DNA from: Tardiphaga robiniae
Lineage (GTDB): Bacteria > Pseudomonadota > Alphaproteobacteria > Rhizobiales > Xanthobacteraceae
DNA length: 64,000 bases
Direction of reading: 5' to 3'
Assembly (NCBI RefSeq): GCF_013359755.1
Contig: NZ_JABMCJ010000094.1
Coordinates: forward strand, 248,001-312,000
In this document: positions 1 to 10,335 of the stretch, piece after piece
Numbering within the stretch: position 1 is the first letter of the stretch
How the letters are laid out: every line of letters starts with the position of its first letter
Translations under genes and position numbers: made by a program
Notes under the pieces: generated by a model
Seen by the model: only the letters and a program-made list of their open reading frames with translations
Told to the model about the DNA's origin: nothing
Databases searched by the model: none

Positions 1-2335
1 AGGCACCCAAAAGCCGCGCACGCGTTGCGCCGAGGGTCTTGAGAATCACGGCGTCATAGACGCGATGCCGGTGACCGGCGGCCAGCGCGCCACCGAGCAC
101 GAGGATGGCCGAGAGCAGCGTCACCGCGCTGGTACCGCGGATCGCCAGCACGAGATTTGTGACAACCGATCCCACAGTGTCGAGCGCTTCCCGGACCCGC
201 ACGGTGGTGATCATCGGGAATGCGTCGGCCACCGCCTTGACCAGACCGGCGTCCTGGGACGGATCGGACTTCGGTTCGGTCAGCGTGGCAATATGGGTAT
301 GCGGCGCACCGCGGAAGGTATTGGGCGAGAACACCAGGACGAAATTGATGCCGAGGCTCTGCCAGTCGACGGACCGCATATTGCCTATCCTGGCGGTGAT
401 ATCGCGGCCGAGCACGTTGACGGTGACCTCGTCGCCCAGTTTGAGCCCGAGCCCGTCGGCCAGCTTCTTCTCGAACGACACCAGTGGCGGGCCGCTATAG
501 TCGGGCGCCCACCATTCGCCCTCGACCAGCTTGGAGCCACGCGGAACCTCGTTGGTGTAACTGAGGCCGCGGTCGCTCTGCAGTACCCATTCGGCATCGG
601 ATGACGGCTTGAGGTCTTCTGCCTTGACGCCGCGCGCGGCGACGATCCGGCCGCGCAGCATCGGCACATCCTCGACGGTCGACTGCGGCTGCTTCTCCCT
701 GAGAAACGCGCTGAAGCGGTCGGCCTCGGTGGAGGGAATGTCGATGAAATAGAACGACGGCGCCTTCTCCGGCAGCGCTGCCATGAACTGCCGGCGCAGA
801 TTGCCGTCGATCTGGGTGACGGTCACCAGCACGGTCAGGCCGAGCCCGAGCGACATCACCACCGACGGCGTCAGCGCGCCCGGCCGGTAGATATTGGCAA
901 TAGCCAGCCGCAGCATGGTCATGCTCGGCCGCGGTAATTTGCGCGCAAAAGCCATCAATGCGCCGGCGATACCGCGCAGCAAGGCGAACACGACCATCGA
1001 CGACACCACAAATACGGCAGCGACACGTTTGTCGTAAGCGAGCCCGACCACCACCGCGATCAGTAGCCCGACCACGAGTGCCATCCAGAGCATATAGCGC
1101 AGCTTCGGCCGGTGCGATTCCGTCAGTGCCGCATCACGAAACAGCGCCGCAACCGGCACGTCGTGTACGCGCGCCAAGGGCCATAGGCCGAAGGCCAGCG
1201 CCGTCAGCAGCCCGTACAGCAACGACAATGCCAGCTCACCGAGATGAAGCGCCGGCACCACCGGCAGCGGCAGCAGCTTGCCGAACAGGCCGACAATGGC
1301 AAACGGCAAGGACGCACCGACCACCATACCGATCAGCGAGCCGATCACCGCCAGCACCAGTACCTGGGTGAGGTAGATCGCGAATACGTCGCGGCCAGTC
1401 GCGCCAAGCGCTTTCAACGACGCGATGACATCGCGGCGGCGATCAATATGGCTCTTCACGGCATTGGCGACGCCGACGCCGCCGACCAGCAGGGACGCGA
1501 GGCCGACCAATGTCAGGAACTGGGTGAATCGCGTGATGGTACGCTCAAGCTGCGGCGACGCGTTGTCGCGCGAACGGATTTCCCAGCCGGCTTGCGGCAA
1601 TTGGGCACGCGCATCGTCAGCCAGCGCCTTGGCAGCGCGATCGCCGGAAACGGTGTCCGGCAGGCGAACACGATAGATCCAGCGCACCAGACTGCCGGGC
1701 TGCAGAAGCTTGGTGGCGCGCAGAGCGTCCTCACTGGTGAGGAAACGCGGCGCGAACCCGACACCGCCAGCGAGTTTGTCGGGCTCCGCTGAAATTTCGC
1801 TGCGAAGCTCGAACGTCGCATGACCGACCGTGAGGCGGTCACCAACCTTGAGGCCTAGCCGGGCCATCAATGTCGTATCCGTCGCGGCGCCATAGGCCCC
1901 GTCACGTTCGGCGAGCAGATCGCTCATCGGCATGTCCGGCGCCAGGGTCGCCTTGCCGAGCAAGGGATAGCTGCCATCGACGGCCTTGATCTCAACAAGC
2001 GCAAGATTGCCGTCCGGCGCGCGCGCCATGCCGCGCAGCGTTGCGGCAACCGACACCGCACCGCGTGCGCGCAAGAAGGCGAGTTCTTCCGGCTTGGCCT
2101 CACGCTGCATCAGCGAGAATGCCACGTCGCCGCCGAGCAGCGTACGGCCTTCGCGCGCCACGCCCTCGCCCAAACTTGCCGCGACCGAGCCAACGCCTGC
2201 GATGGCCATGACGCCCAGCGCGATGCAGGCGATGAAAACGTAGAAGCCGCGCAGGCCGCTGCGCATCTCGCGGAAAGCGTAACGCAACGCCAGCGACGGG
2301 CCTCGGCTGTTAGGAATGGTCTCGGTGATGGTCAT
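1..2335 (-). CDS. ABC transporter permease, FtsX/YbbP type (partial, C-terminus off the left edge)
   Basis: Large inner-membrane permease of the FtsX family, likely the membrane half of an exporter or lipoprotein-type ABC system with the ATPase just upstream. Reading the minus strand from ATG 2335 gives about 778 residues without a stop up to the window edge. A first transmembrane segment lies near residues 28-48, followed by a large periplasmic domain, then a cluster of hydrophobic helices with FtsX-like text (SLKALGATGRDVFAIYL), and a second repeat of the same plan (VILKTLGATRARLLGA) at the edge. This duplicated architecture is that of YbbP. The start is 4 bp after the ATPase stop, so the two are co-transcribed. 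The substrate cannot be read from sequence. Confidence 0.88.
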   Translation of the reverse strand, partial: MTITETIPNSRGPSLALRYAFREMRSGLRGFYVFIACIALGVMAIAGVGSVAASLGEGVAREGRTLLGGDVAFSLMQREAKPEELAFLRARGAVSVAATLRGMARAPDGNLALVEIKAVDGSYPLLGKATLAPDMPMSDLLAERDGAYGAATDTTLMARLGLKVGDRLTVGHATFELRSEISAEPDKLAGGVGFAPRFLTSEDALRATKLLQPGSLVRWIYRVRLPDTVSGDRAAKALADDARAQLPQAGWEIRSRDNASPQLERTITRFTQFLTLVGLASLLVGGVGVANAVKSHIDRRRDVIASLKALGATGRDVFAIYLTQVLVLAVIGSLIGMVVGASLPFAIVGLFGKLLPLPVVPALHLGELALSLLYGLLTALAFGLWPLARVHDVPVAALFRDAALTESHRPKLRYMLWMALVVGLLIAVVVGLAYDKRVAAVFVVSSMVVFALLRGIAGALMAFARKLPRPSMTMLRLAIANIYRPGALTPSVVMSLGLGLTVLVTVTQIDGNLRRQFMAALPEKAPSFYFIDIPSTEADRFSAFLREKQPQSTVEDVPMLRGRIVAARGVKAEDLKPSSDAEWVLQSDRGLSYTNEVPRGSKLVEGEWWAPDYSGPPLVSFEKKLADGLGLKLGDEVTVNVLGRDITARIGNMRSVDWQSLGINFVLVFSPNTFRGAPHTHIATLTEPKSDPSQDAGLVKAVADAFPMITTVRVREALDTVGSVVTNLVLAIRGTSAVTLLSAILVLGGALAAGHRHRVYDAVILKTLGATRARLLGA

Positions 2336-2339
2336 CGGA

Positions 2340-3080
2340 TCAGGCCGTCTCGACCCAGTTGCGCTCGGTGGCGGGCCCATCGATCCGGCCGGAACGTAAT
2401 CGCACCACGCGGTCGCAGCGATGCGCCAGCGTATTGTCGTGAGTCACCAGCACCAGCGTCATGCCGCGCTGCGCGTGCTGCGCGAACAAGAGATCGACGA
2501 TCTGGCCGCCGGTGGATTCGTCGAGATTGCCGGTCGGCTCGTCGGCGACCAGGATCGCAGGATCCGGCGCCAATGCGCGCGCCAGCGCGACGCGCTGCTG
2601 CTCGCCACCGGAAAGCTGGGTCGGATAGTGATGCAGACGGGCGCCGAGACCGACCGCTTCCAGCTCGCGCGCCGCACGGCCGGCTGGGTCGGGATGACCT
2701 GCCAGCTCCAGCGGTACCGCGACATTCTCCAGCGCCGTCATGGTCGGGATCAGGTGAAAGGACTGGAAGACGATGCCGACATGACGGCCACGAAACCGCG
2801 CCAATCCGTCCTCATCGAGATCATTGAAAGAGGTGCCATTGACCACCACCTGACCGGAGTCAGGACGCTCCAGCCCCGCCATCACCATCAGCAGCGTGGA
2901 CTTGCCGGAGCCCGACGGGCCAATCAGCCCGATCGCTTCACCCGATCCGACGCGCAGGCTGATATCCTTGAGGATATGCACACGCGCGGCGCCGGTGCCG
3001 AGCGAGAGGTTGATGTTAGAGATTGAAATGGTGTCCGGCGAAACGCCGGCCGATGATGAGGCTTCAATGAAAGTATCCAT
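2340..3080 (-). CDS. ABC transporter ATP-binding protein (YbbA/LolD type)
   Basis: Cytoplasmic ATPase of 246 residues that should power the downstream FtsX-type permease. Walker [10 protein letters not shown] is near residues 54-62, the Q-loop is in GIVFQSFHL near 102-110, the signature LSGGEQQR is at 156-163, Walker B ILVADEP near 176-182 and the H-loop LVTHD near 211-215. These are all the parts of a MacB/LolD-class ATPase. The frame is open further upstream, but ATG 3080 is preferred because the extra upstream residues have no family resemblance and would run deep into tesA. The chosen start overlaps the divergent tesA start by 2 bp. E. coli has the same ybbA-tesA-ybbP neighbourhood, which supports the pairing. 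Confidence 0.9.
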   Translation of the reverse strand: MDTFIEASSSAGVSPDTISISNINLSLGTGAARVHILKDISLRVGSGEAIGLIGPSGSGKSTLLMVMAGLERPDSGQVVVNGTSFNDLDEDGLARFRGRHVGIVFQSFHLIPTMTALENVAVPLELAGHPDPAGRAARELEAVGLGARLHHYPTQLSGGEQQRVALARALAPDPAILVADEPTGNLDESTGGQIVDLLFAQHAQRGMTLVLVTHDNTLAHRCDRVVRLRSGRIDGPATERNWVETA

Positions 3081-3786
3081 GCGAGCTTCATATGGCACTT
3101 CGTTTGCGGCGGTCGAGGGGCTGCTGCGCACGTTTATGTGGCTGGTCGTCGCCGGGCTGACGGTCGCACTTCCGATCCCCACCGCTACGGCGCAGACGGC
3201 CGCCACCGGCACGGCCAAGCCCGTCAAACTGGTCGTGCTGGGGGACTCCCTGAGCGCAGGTTATGGCCTGCCGGCGGCAGCCGCGTTTCCGGTCCGGCTA
3301 CAAAAGGCCCTGAAGGACAAGGGGATAGAGGTCGAGATGATCAATGCGGGTGTATCCGGGGATACCGCCTCGGGCGGCCTCGGGCGGCTCGACTGGTCGG
3401 TGCCCGAGGGGACGCAGGGCGTGATCGTCGAACTCGGCGCCAACGACGCGCTGCGCGGCACCGATCCGAAGGTCCCGCGTGCGGCGCTCACCGAGATTCT
3501 GACGCGGCTGAAGGCCCGCAACATCGCCGTGCTTCTCTGCGGCATGGTGGCACCGCCGAACTACGGCGCCGACTATGCGGAAAAGTTCAATTCGATCTAT
3601 CCGGATCTCGCCAAGCAATTTGGCGTGCCGCTCTATTCGTTCTTTCTCGAAGGCGTCGCCGGTGACAGTAAACTCAACCAGGCCGACGCGATGCATCCGA
3701 CAGCGGATGGCGTCGACATCGTCGTGAAAAACATCCTGCCCAGCGTCGAGGCATTTGTCGGCACGATCGCTGGGCAACGCAGTTGA
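3079..3786 (+). CDS. tesA: Arylesterase / multifunctional acyl-CoA thioesterase I, GDSL (SGNH) family
   Basis: Predicted periplasmic SGNH hydrolase of 235 residues acting on esters or thioesters. An N-terminal signal peptide runs to about residue 39 (hydrophobic WLVVAGLTVALPIP, then TATAQ). Block I GDSLS is at 55-59 with Ser57 as nucleophile, block III GAND at 120-123, and block V DAMHP at 203-207 supplies the Asp and His. It is divergent from the FtsX-type ABC transporter genes, as tesA is from ybbAP in E. coli. The start is either ATG 3079, which overlaps the divergent gene, or ATG 3136, which leaves a short signal peptide. I chose the longer form, with moderate certainty. Confidence 0.88.
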   Translation: MRASYGTSFAAVEGLLRTFMWLVVAGLTVALPIPTATAQTAATGTAKPVKLVVLGDSLSAGYGLPAAAAFPVRLQKALKDKGIEVEMINAGVSGDTASGGLGRLDWSVPEGTQGVIVELGANDALRGTDPKVPRAALTEILTRLKARNIAVLLCGMVAPPNYGADYAEKFNSIYPDLAKQFGVPLYSFFLEGVAGDSKLNQADAMHPTADGVDIVVKNILPSVEAFVGTIAGQRS

Positions 3787-3918
3787 GAAACAGGCAGCCT
3801 CAACCTTAATGACGGTTTTTCACGGAACCTTCATGCACCGAGCGCGGCATCTGCTTCGCAGAGTCACAGAAGTCGGGTAAAAAAAGACATCGGTGATTCG
3901 TCACCGGCTCGTTTGTTC

Positions 3919-3994
3919 GGGCATGATTTTCGCCGAGGGGTGCGGGCGTGCGTAAGCACACCGTAGTCAGCACCTTTCGGCGAAAATCGCGCCC
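3919..3994. repeat. Long imperfect inverted repeat (hairpin) upstream of thpR
   Basis: Bases 3925-3936 (gattttcgccga) are the exact reverse complement of 3977-3988. With two G-U pairs the stem extends inward to 3943/3970, about 19 pairs, and a GC-rich outer stem continues to 3919/3994. A nested hairpin (gtgc-gtaa-gcac) sits inside at 3948-3959. It lies just before the thpR ribosome-binding site and would form in its leader RNA. It may be a dispersed intergenic repeat or a leader structure; which one is not decided here. Confidence 0.6.
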
Positions 3995-4013
3995 CGGCAA
4001 AGAGGAGCTGACT

Positions 4014-4550
4014 ATGCCGCGTTTGTTCGCCGGACTGGAGATACCAGCCGAGATCGGCCAGACATTGGCCAATTTGCGTGGCGGCCTGCCAGGCGCACGC
4101 TGGATCGATCCCGAAAATTATCATGTCACGCTTCGCTTCATCGGCGATATCGATGGCGTTTCCGCCAACGAAATCGCCGATCTGATGTCACGCGTGGAGC
4201 GCAGACCCTTCGAGGTCGCGGTGCGTGGCCTTTCGAGCTTCGGCGGCAAGAAACCCCGCGCTGTCGTCGCTGCGGTCGAGCCGAGCCGTCCGCTGCTTGA
4301 ACTGCAATCCGAACTGGAACGGCTGGTGCGCCGCTGCGGGCTCGAGCCCGAGGGCCGCAAATTCACGCCGCATGTCACGCTGGCCCGGCTGCGCGATTCC
4401 TGCGACCGCGACGTCGCCGACTATCTTTCGGTGCGGGGCTACTTCCCGACGAAGATCTTCACCGCCTCGCGCTTCGTGTTGTTCTCGTCGCGGGCATCCA
4501 CGGGCGGCGGCCCTTATCTGGTCGAGGATTCCTACGCGCTCTGCGCATGA
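4014..4550 (+). CDS. thpR: RNA 2',3'-cyclic 3'-phosphodiesterase (2H family, LigT-like)
   Basis: Cytoplasmic 2H phosphoesterase of 178 residues, the normal size for ThpR/LigT. The family hydrolyses RNA 2',3'-cyclic phosphates and can ligate 2'-5' RNA ends in vitro. Both HxT motifs are present: HVTL at residues 37-40 and TPHVTL near 118-123. The frame is open to 3948, but ATG 4014 is the start: it follows a strong GAGGAG at about 4002-4007 with good spacing, and the encoded MPRLFAGLEIP is the normal family N-terminus. It stands alone behind a long hairpin. Its physiological role in bacteria is uncertain. Confidence 0.9.
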   Translation: MPRLFAGLEIPAEIGQTLANLRGGLPGARWIDPENYHVTLRFIGDIDGVSANEIADLMSRVERRPFEVAVRGLSSFGGKKPRAVVAAVEPSRPLLELQSELERLVRRCGLEPEGRKFTPHVTLARLRDSCDRDVADYLSVRGYFPTKIFTASRFVLFSSRASTGGGPYLVEDSYALCA

Positions 4551-4615
4551 GCGCATATCCGCTTCGACCAATTCGCATCTTGCATTTTCCGGGCGTATGG
4601 GGCCGTTAGGGCCCC

Positions 4616-5800
4616 ATGTCGTCCAGCCCTCCGCAATCCTTCCGCGAACAATATCAAGCCCTCGTAGCCTCCGGCGCCATCGAGGCTGACCCGGCGCAGG
4701 CCGGCGCCGTCGAGGCCATCGTGGCGCTCGACGTTGCGCTGTCCACTTATAAGCCACCGCGCAAGCAGGGCTTCTTTGGACGCCTGTTCGGCGACAAGGA
4801 TATGCAACCGCCGCGCGGTCTCTACGTCCATGGCGAGGTCGGCCGCGGCAAGACCATGCTGATGGACCTGTTCTTCGAAGCCAGCGCGGTCACGCACAAG
4901 CGTCGCGCTCATTTCCATGAGTTCATGGCCGACACCCATGAGCGCATCTATAATTTTCGCCAGAAAATCGCGAGCGGCGAGCTCCCCGACGGCGATGTCA
5001 TCGCGCTGACGGCGAATTCGATCTTCGACGAAGCCTGGCTCCTCTGCTTCGACGAATTTCACGTCACCGATATCGCCGATGCGATGATCCTCGGCCGACT
5101 ATTCGCACGGCTGTTCGAACTCGGCACCGTCGTCTTCGCGACGTCCAATGTCGAACCCGTCAATCTTTACAAAGGCGGCCTCAACCGCGCGCTGTTTTTG
5201 CCGTTCATCAAACAGATCGAAGATCATATGGAAGTGCGCAAACTGGATTCGCGCACAGACTATCGATTGGAAAAGCTGGCCGGCGTAAAGAGCTGGCTGG
5301 TGCCGGACGATGATGCAGCAAAGGCCGCGCTCGACAAGGCCTGGGCAAAGCTCACGGGCGGCGCACCGGCAAGGTCGCGTGATATCTCGATCAAGGGCCG
5401 CACGCTGCGTGTTCCCCTGGAAGCGCAGGGCGTGGCCCGGTTTTCATTTGGCGACCTCTGCGAGAAGCCGCTTGGCGCGTCAGACTATCTGAAACTGGCG
5501 CACGACTATCACACGCTGTTCATCGAACATATTCCGATGATGGACTACGGCGACCGCAACGCCGCCAAACGCTTCATCACACTCATCGACACGCTCTATG
5601 ACAATGCCGTGAAGCTGATGGCCTCGGCGGCCGGCGAACCGCACGCGCTGTATCAGGCCAGCGAAGGTTTCGAGGCAATGGAATTCGCGCGGACCGCGTC
5701 GCGGCTGTTCGAGATGGGTTCAGAAACATATCTGGCCCTGCCCCATGGCCGCAGCGATTCCACGGCGTCAGGCGCCACCACGGGCCTGGTCGAAACCTGA
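4616..5800 (+). CDS. zapE: Cell division protein ZapE / AFG1-like ATPase
   Basis: AFG1-family P-loop ATPase of 394 residues. In E. coli ZapE associates with the Z-ring during constriction; the mitochondrial homologue AFG1 helps degrade respiratory-complex subunits. Walker A GEVGRGKT is at residues 73-80 and Walker B LLCFDEFHVTD near 142-152. The arginine-rich segments and FATSNVEP (sensor region) that follow are typical. The position just before mdh and the TCA genes is common in this bacterial group, as far as I recall. ATG 4616 gives a normal family N-terminus. The length agrees with other alphaproteobacterial members. Confidence 0.9.
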   Translation: MSSSPPQSFREQYQALVASGAIEADPAQAGAVEAIVALDVALSTYKPPRKQGFFGRLFGDKDMQPPRGLYVHGEVGRGKTMLMDLFFEASAVTHKRRAHFHEFMADTHERIYNFRQKIASGELPDGDVIALTANSIFDEAWLLCFDEFHVTDIADAMILGRLFARLFELGTVVFATSNVEPVNLYKGGLNRALFLPFIKQIEDHMEVRKLDSRTDYRLEKLAGVKSWLVPDDDAAKAALDKAWAKLTGGAPARSRDISIKGRTLRVPLEAQGVARFSFGDLCEKPLGASDYLKLAHDYHTLFIEHIPMMDYGDRNAAKRFITLIDTLYDNAVKLMASAAGEPHALYQASEGFEAMEFARTASRLFEMGSETYLALPHGRSDSTASGATTGLVET

Positions 5801-6973
<1,173 letters not shown>

Positions 6974-6989
6974 GATCAAGCTCACTTCA

Positions 6990-7014
6990 CCGGCACCCTC
7001 TGGGTGCCGGTTTT
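6990..7014 (+). terminator. Rho-independent terminator after mdh
   Basis: A perfect 9-bp stem, ccggcaccc (6990-6998) with gggtgccgg (7002-7010), has a 3-nt loop and is followed by TTTT. It starts 17 bp after the mdh stop and would end or attenuate mdh transcription before sucC. Confidence 0.8.
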
Positions 7015-7179
7015 GCATTTGACGACGTTGGCAAACACTGCAACGAACCCCTCAGCCAATTCGTCCGTCACGCGGAATTATCGTCGGCTTTGACTTGCAG
7101 CATGCTTGGTATACGGTATGCCAGTTCAAAGAAAATGACGTGAATTCCAAGTTCACCATCCGGGGTTCGGGAGCAACTT

Positions 7180-8376
7180 ATGAATATCCATGAATATCAG
7201 GCGAAGGCCGTGCTGAAGGAATTCGGCGTGCCCGTTTCCAAAGGCGTGCCCATCCTCAAGGCCGAGGAAGCGGAAGCTGCCGCCAAGCAGCTCGGCGGTC
7301 CGTTGTGGGTGGTGAAGAGCCAGATCCACGCCGGCGGCCGCGGCAAGGGCAAGTTCAAGGAAGCATCGGCCGGCGACAAGGGCGGCGTCCGCCTCGCCAA
7401 GTCGATCGACGAGACCAAGCAGTTCGTCAAGGAAATGCTCGGCGCGACCCTCGTGACCGAACAGACCGGCCCCGCGGGCAAGCAGGTCAACCGGATCTAT
7501 CTGGAAGACGGCTCGGACATCGAAAAGGAATTCTACCTCTCGCTGCTCGTCGACCGTGAAACCTCGCGCGTTGCTTTCGTCGTCTCGACCGAAGGCGGCA
7601 TGAACATCGAGGAAGTCGCGCATAACACCCCGGACAAGATCGTGACCTTCTCGGTCGATCCGGCCACCGGCGTGATGGGCCACCACGGCCGCACCGTGGC
7701 TCAGGCGCTGGGCCTCAAGGGCGATCTCGCCAAGCAGGCCGAGAAGCTGGTGTCGCAGCTCTACACCGCATTCATCGCCAAGGACATGGACATGCTGGAG
7801 ATCAATCCGCTGATTATCTCCAAGCAGGGCGAGCTGAAGTGCCTCGATGCCAAGATGTCGTTCGACTCGAACGCGCTGTATCGTCACCCGGAAATCGTCG
7901 CGCTGCGCGACACGACCGAAGAAGACGCCAAGGAAATCGAGGCGTCGAAATATGACCTCGCTTACATCGCGCTCGACGGCACCATCGGCTGCATGGTCAA
8001 CGGCGCCGGCCTCGCAATGGCTACGCTCGACATCATCAAGCTCTATGGCGAAAGCCCGGCCAACTTCCTCGACGTCGGTGGCGGCGCTTCCGAGGAGAAG
8101 GTGACCGCAGCGTTCAAGATCATCACTGCCGATCCGAACGTGAAGGGCATCCTGGTCAACATCTTCGGTGGCATCATGAAGTGCGATGTCATCGCTGCCG
8201 GCGTGGTTGCCGCAGTGAAGGCTGTCGGCCTCCAGGTGCCACTGGTTGTCCGCCTCGAAGGTACCAATGTCGAGGAAGGCAAGAAGATCATCCGTGAATC
8301 CGGTCTCAACGTTCTGCCCGCCGACGATCTCGACGACGCCGCTCAGAAGATCGTCAACGCCGTGAAGGGAAAGTAA
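7180..8376 (+). CDS. sucC: Succinyl-CoA synthetase (ADP-forming), beta subunit
   Basis: Beta subunit of the enzyme that converts succinyl-CoA to succinate with substrate-level phosphorylation. At 398 residues it is a normal SucC. The ATP-grasp domain begins with MNIHEYQAK and includes the Lys/Gly-rich nucleotide loop [15 protein letters not shown] near residues 46-60. The C-terminal CoA-ligase domain carries the phosphate-loop text FLDVGGGAS and [15 protein letters not shown] lies a few bases before ATG 7180. The gene ends 4 bp before sucD, so the two subunits are translated together. Confidence 0.96.
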   Translation: MNIHEYQAKAVLKEFGVPVSKGVPILKAEEAEAAAKQLGGPLWVVKSQIHAGGRGKGKFKEASAGDKGGVRLAKSIDETKQFVKEMLGATLVTEQTGPAGKQVNRIYLEDGSDIEKEFYLSLLVDRETSRVAFVVSTEGGMNIEEVAHNTPDKIVTFSVDPATGVMGHHGRTVAQALGLKGDLAKQAEKLVSQLYTAFIAKDMDMLEINPLIISKQGELKCLDAKMSFDSNALYRHPEIVALRDTTEEDAKEIEASKYDLAYIALDGTIGCMVNGAGLAMATLDIIKLYGESPANFLDVGGGASEEKVTAAFKIITADPNVKGILVNIFGGIMKCDVIAAGVVAAVKAVGLQVPLVVRLEGTNVEEGKKIIRESGLNVLPADDLDDAAQKIVNAVKGK

Positions 8377-8380
8377 GCCG

Positions 8381-9265
8381 ATGTCCGTCCTGATCGACAA
8401 GAATACCAAGGTCATCTGCCAGGGCTTTACCGGCAAGAACGGCACCTTCCACTCCGAACAGGCGATTGCCTACGGCACCAAGATGGTCGGCGGCACTTCG
8501 CCGGGCAAAGGTGGCTCGACGCATATCGGCCTGCCGGTGTTCGACACCGTGGCCGAAGCCCGCGACAAGACCGGCGCCGATGCGTCGGTGATCTATGTGC
8601 CGCCGCCGGGCGCAGCAGACGCGATCTGCGAAGCCATCGACGCGGAAATCCCGCTGATCGTCTGCATCACCGAGGGCATTCCGGTGCTCGACATGGTGCG
8701 CGTGAAGCGTTCGCTGTCCGGCTCCAAGTCGCGCCTCATCGGGCCGAACTGCCCGGGCGTCGTCACCGCTGGTGAGTCGAAGATCGGCATCATGCCGGCC
8801 AACATCTTCAAGCCCGGCAGCGTCGGCATCCTGTCGCGCTCCGGCACGCTGACCTATGAAGCCGTGTTCCAGACCACCCAGGCTGGCCTCGGCCAGAGCT
8901 CGGCGGTCGGCATCGGCGGCGATCCGGTCAAGGGCACCGAATTCATCGACGTGCTCGAGATGTTCCTGGCCGACCCCAAGACCACCTCGATCATCATGAT
9001 CGGCGAAATCGGCGGTTCGGCGGAAGAGGACGCGGCACAGTTCATCAAGGACGAAGCCAAGCGCGGCCGCAAGAAGCCGATGGTCGGCTTCATCGGCGGC
9101 GTCACCGCACCTCCCGGCCGTCGCATGGGCCATGCCGGCGCCATCGTCTCGGGCGGCAAGGGCGACGCCCAGTCGAAGATCGCAGCCATGGAAGCCGCCG
9201 GCATCCGCGTCTCGCCGTCGCCGGCACGCCTCGGCACCACGCTGGTGGATGTGCTGAAGGGCTAA
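8381..9265 (+). CDS. sucD: Succinyl-CoA synthetase, alpha subunit
   Basis: Alpha subunit of succinyl-CoA synthetase, 294 residues. The CoA-binding Rossmann domain begins near [15 protein letters not shown] (residues 14-28). The GPNCPG turn follows, and the phosphorylated catalytic His is in [12 protein letters not shown] near residue 250. The size and motifs are those of a complete subunit. It is the last gene of the sucCD unit and is followed within 30 bp by a strong terminator, which separates it from the accessory block downstream. Confidence 0.96.
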   Translation: MSVLIDKNTKVICQGFTGKNGTFHSEQAIAYGTKMVGGTSPGKGGSTHIGLPVFDTVAEARDKTGADASVIYVPPPGAADAICEAIDAEIPLIVCITEGIPVLDMVRVKRSLSGSKSRLIGPNCPGVVTAGESKIGIMPANIFKPGSVGILSRSGTLTYEAVFQTTQAGLGQSSAVGIGGDPVKGTEFIDVLEMFLADPKTTSIIMIGEIGGSAEEDAAQFIKDEAKRGRKKPMVGFIGGVTAPPGRRMGHAGAIVSGGKGDAQSKIAAMEAAGIRVSPSPARLGTTLVDVLKG

Positions 9266-9294
9266 GGTTAGCTCGACAGGGATGAGAAATAAGA

Positions 9295-9325
9295 AAGGCC
9301 CGCTCGTGAGAGTGGGCCTTTTGCT
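9295..9325 (+). terminator. Terminator after sucD
   Basis: An 11-bp stem, 9295-9305 with 9310-9320, contains one G-U pair and a gtga tetraloop and is followed by TTTTGCTTT. It is almost identical to the hairpin at 10703-10730, about 1.4 kb away. Confidence 0.85.
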
Positions 9326-9486
9326 TTCGGGACGCTTGATATCAACTGGGTAGGGAAACGACTGGTGTCCAGGAAAGGATTGCGATGGCGGAATTTAACT
9401 ACTTGAAAAATATAAGCTTTTCTAGATCATTCCGCAAGATGTTTACCAGACACGTTACGCAGACTTACGAGCGCCCGATGAGTTGA

Positions 9487-9801
9487 TCGAACGCGCGTCC
9501 AGAGGACCATAAGGAGATCGCTGACGCCCTTCGGAAGAAGCGTCGAACCAATTGGGTAGTCTCTTATGATGACGTTCCAGAAATCCGCTCTGCTTATTCC
9601 ACCTTCGACCCTATCACCTACCTTTTGAATTACAGTGCCGGTGAAAAATCTGAAGGACCTGAAGTCATCTTCCTCAGCGATAGTCTCGCTGCTCCAACTG
9701 TAACAGGTTTTAGCAACCACCACGTCCGACGGCCCATTGCGAAGAAGCGCCCCGCACCGGCCAAGAAATCACTCGTCAAGACTGCCCGGAAGAAAGCTTA
9801 A
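9487..9801 (+). pseudogene. C-terminal remnant of a D12-class DNA adenine-N6 methyltransferase
   Basis: Frame 1 from 9487 to the TAA at 9799-9801 translates to about 104 residues resembling the end of Dam-like (D12 class) adenine methyltransferases. The segment includes DHKEIADALRKK, WVVSYDDVPEIRSAY, YLLNYSAG and EVIFLSDSLAAP, then a Lys/Arg-rich tail. There is no usable start: a TGA at 9484-9486 closes the frame upstream, and the 33-codon stretch before it (from ATG 9385) does not look like a methylase. The catalytic DPPY region and the SAM-binding motif are absent. It is therefore a decayed fragment, probably left by a phage or restriction-modification gene. The local sequence is less GC-rich than the flanks, which fits transfer. 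The family call rests on motif recall, not alignment. Confidence 0.65.
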
Positions 9802-9849
9802 AGCCTCGCCGCCTCGCGCTGATTGCCGGGACAACGACAGATTGCGCTA

Positions 9850-10335
9850 TCAATCGCGGCAGGCCTTATTCGCCGAGCCGATGTCACCCGAATAAGACCT
9901 CGTGAGAATGACCCTTTCGCTGCTCTCAGCAAATCCGATTTCAACGGAGCCGCCTGCTTGAGTGCAGACCAGCGCGACACTTCGTTCGTTTATATTTTGA
10001 AGAGCCAATGGTGGGCCACAGTCACGAAAGACAGAGCGCATGGCCTCCTTGCCGTCAGGAAGTGTCTTGCGGATGGATAGGTGAATAAGTTCTCCGCAGA
10101 TGGACCACACCTCAAGCGAGGCCTGATCGAACATTTTGCAAGAGTGAATATCGATTGTCGTGCCTGGCTGTCTACGAGCGGTCGGGCTAGCGGCGCAAAC
10201 CGTCTTCATTGTCGCAATGGCTTCATTGATCGGAGCATTTGGATGAAATCCATAAGCCCTCCATTCGGCCTCTTTTGCAGAGGCTGCACTGATCATCATT
10301 AGACATAGAACTGCGACGTATTTCAGATTTTTCAT
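9850..10335 (-). CDS. Secreted hypothetical protein
   Basis: Product of 161 residues that I do not recognise. ATG 10335 gives MKNLKYVAVLCLMMISAASA, a clean signal peptide with likely cleavage after residue 20, so the mature protein should be periplasmic. The mature part has six cysteines, in VCAAS, HSCKMF, SICGEL, RDCGPP, LVCTQ and a C-terminal KACRD. They could form disulphides. It stands alone in the accessory block, with no operon partner and lower GC than its surroundings. The frame is open to 10389, but only the chosen start puts the signal peptide at the N-terminus. No function is assigned. Confidence 0.6.
   Translation of the reverse strand: MKNLKYVAVLCLMMISAASAKEAEWRAYGFHPNAPINEAIATMKTVCAASPTARRQPGTTIDIHSCKMFDQASLEVWSICGELIHLSIRKTLPDGKEAMRSVFRDCGPPLALQNINERSVALVCTQAGGSVEIGFAESSERVILTRSYSGDIGSANKACRD

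Noticed and set aside
7090-7123. Sigma-70-like promoter before sucC (ttgact and tatacg)
   Set aside because: The spacing is 14 bp or 22 bp depending on the -10 chosen, neither close to 17, so it is not annotated.
7153-8445. 430-codon minus-strand frame
   Set aside because: Antisense shadow of sucC with no ribosome-binding site or recognisable motif.
9427-9723. 98-codon minus-strand frame over the methylase remnant
   Set aside because: The plus strand shows methyltransferase-like motifs, and the minus frame resembles nothing.
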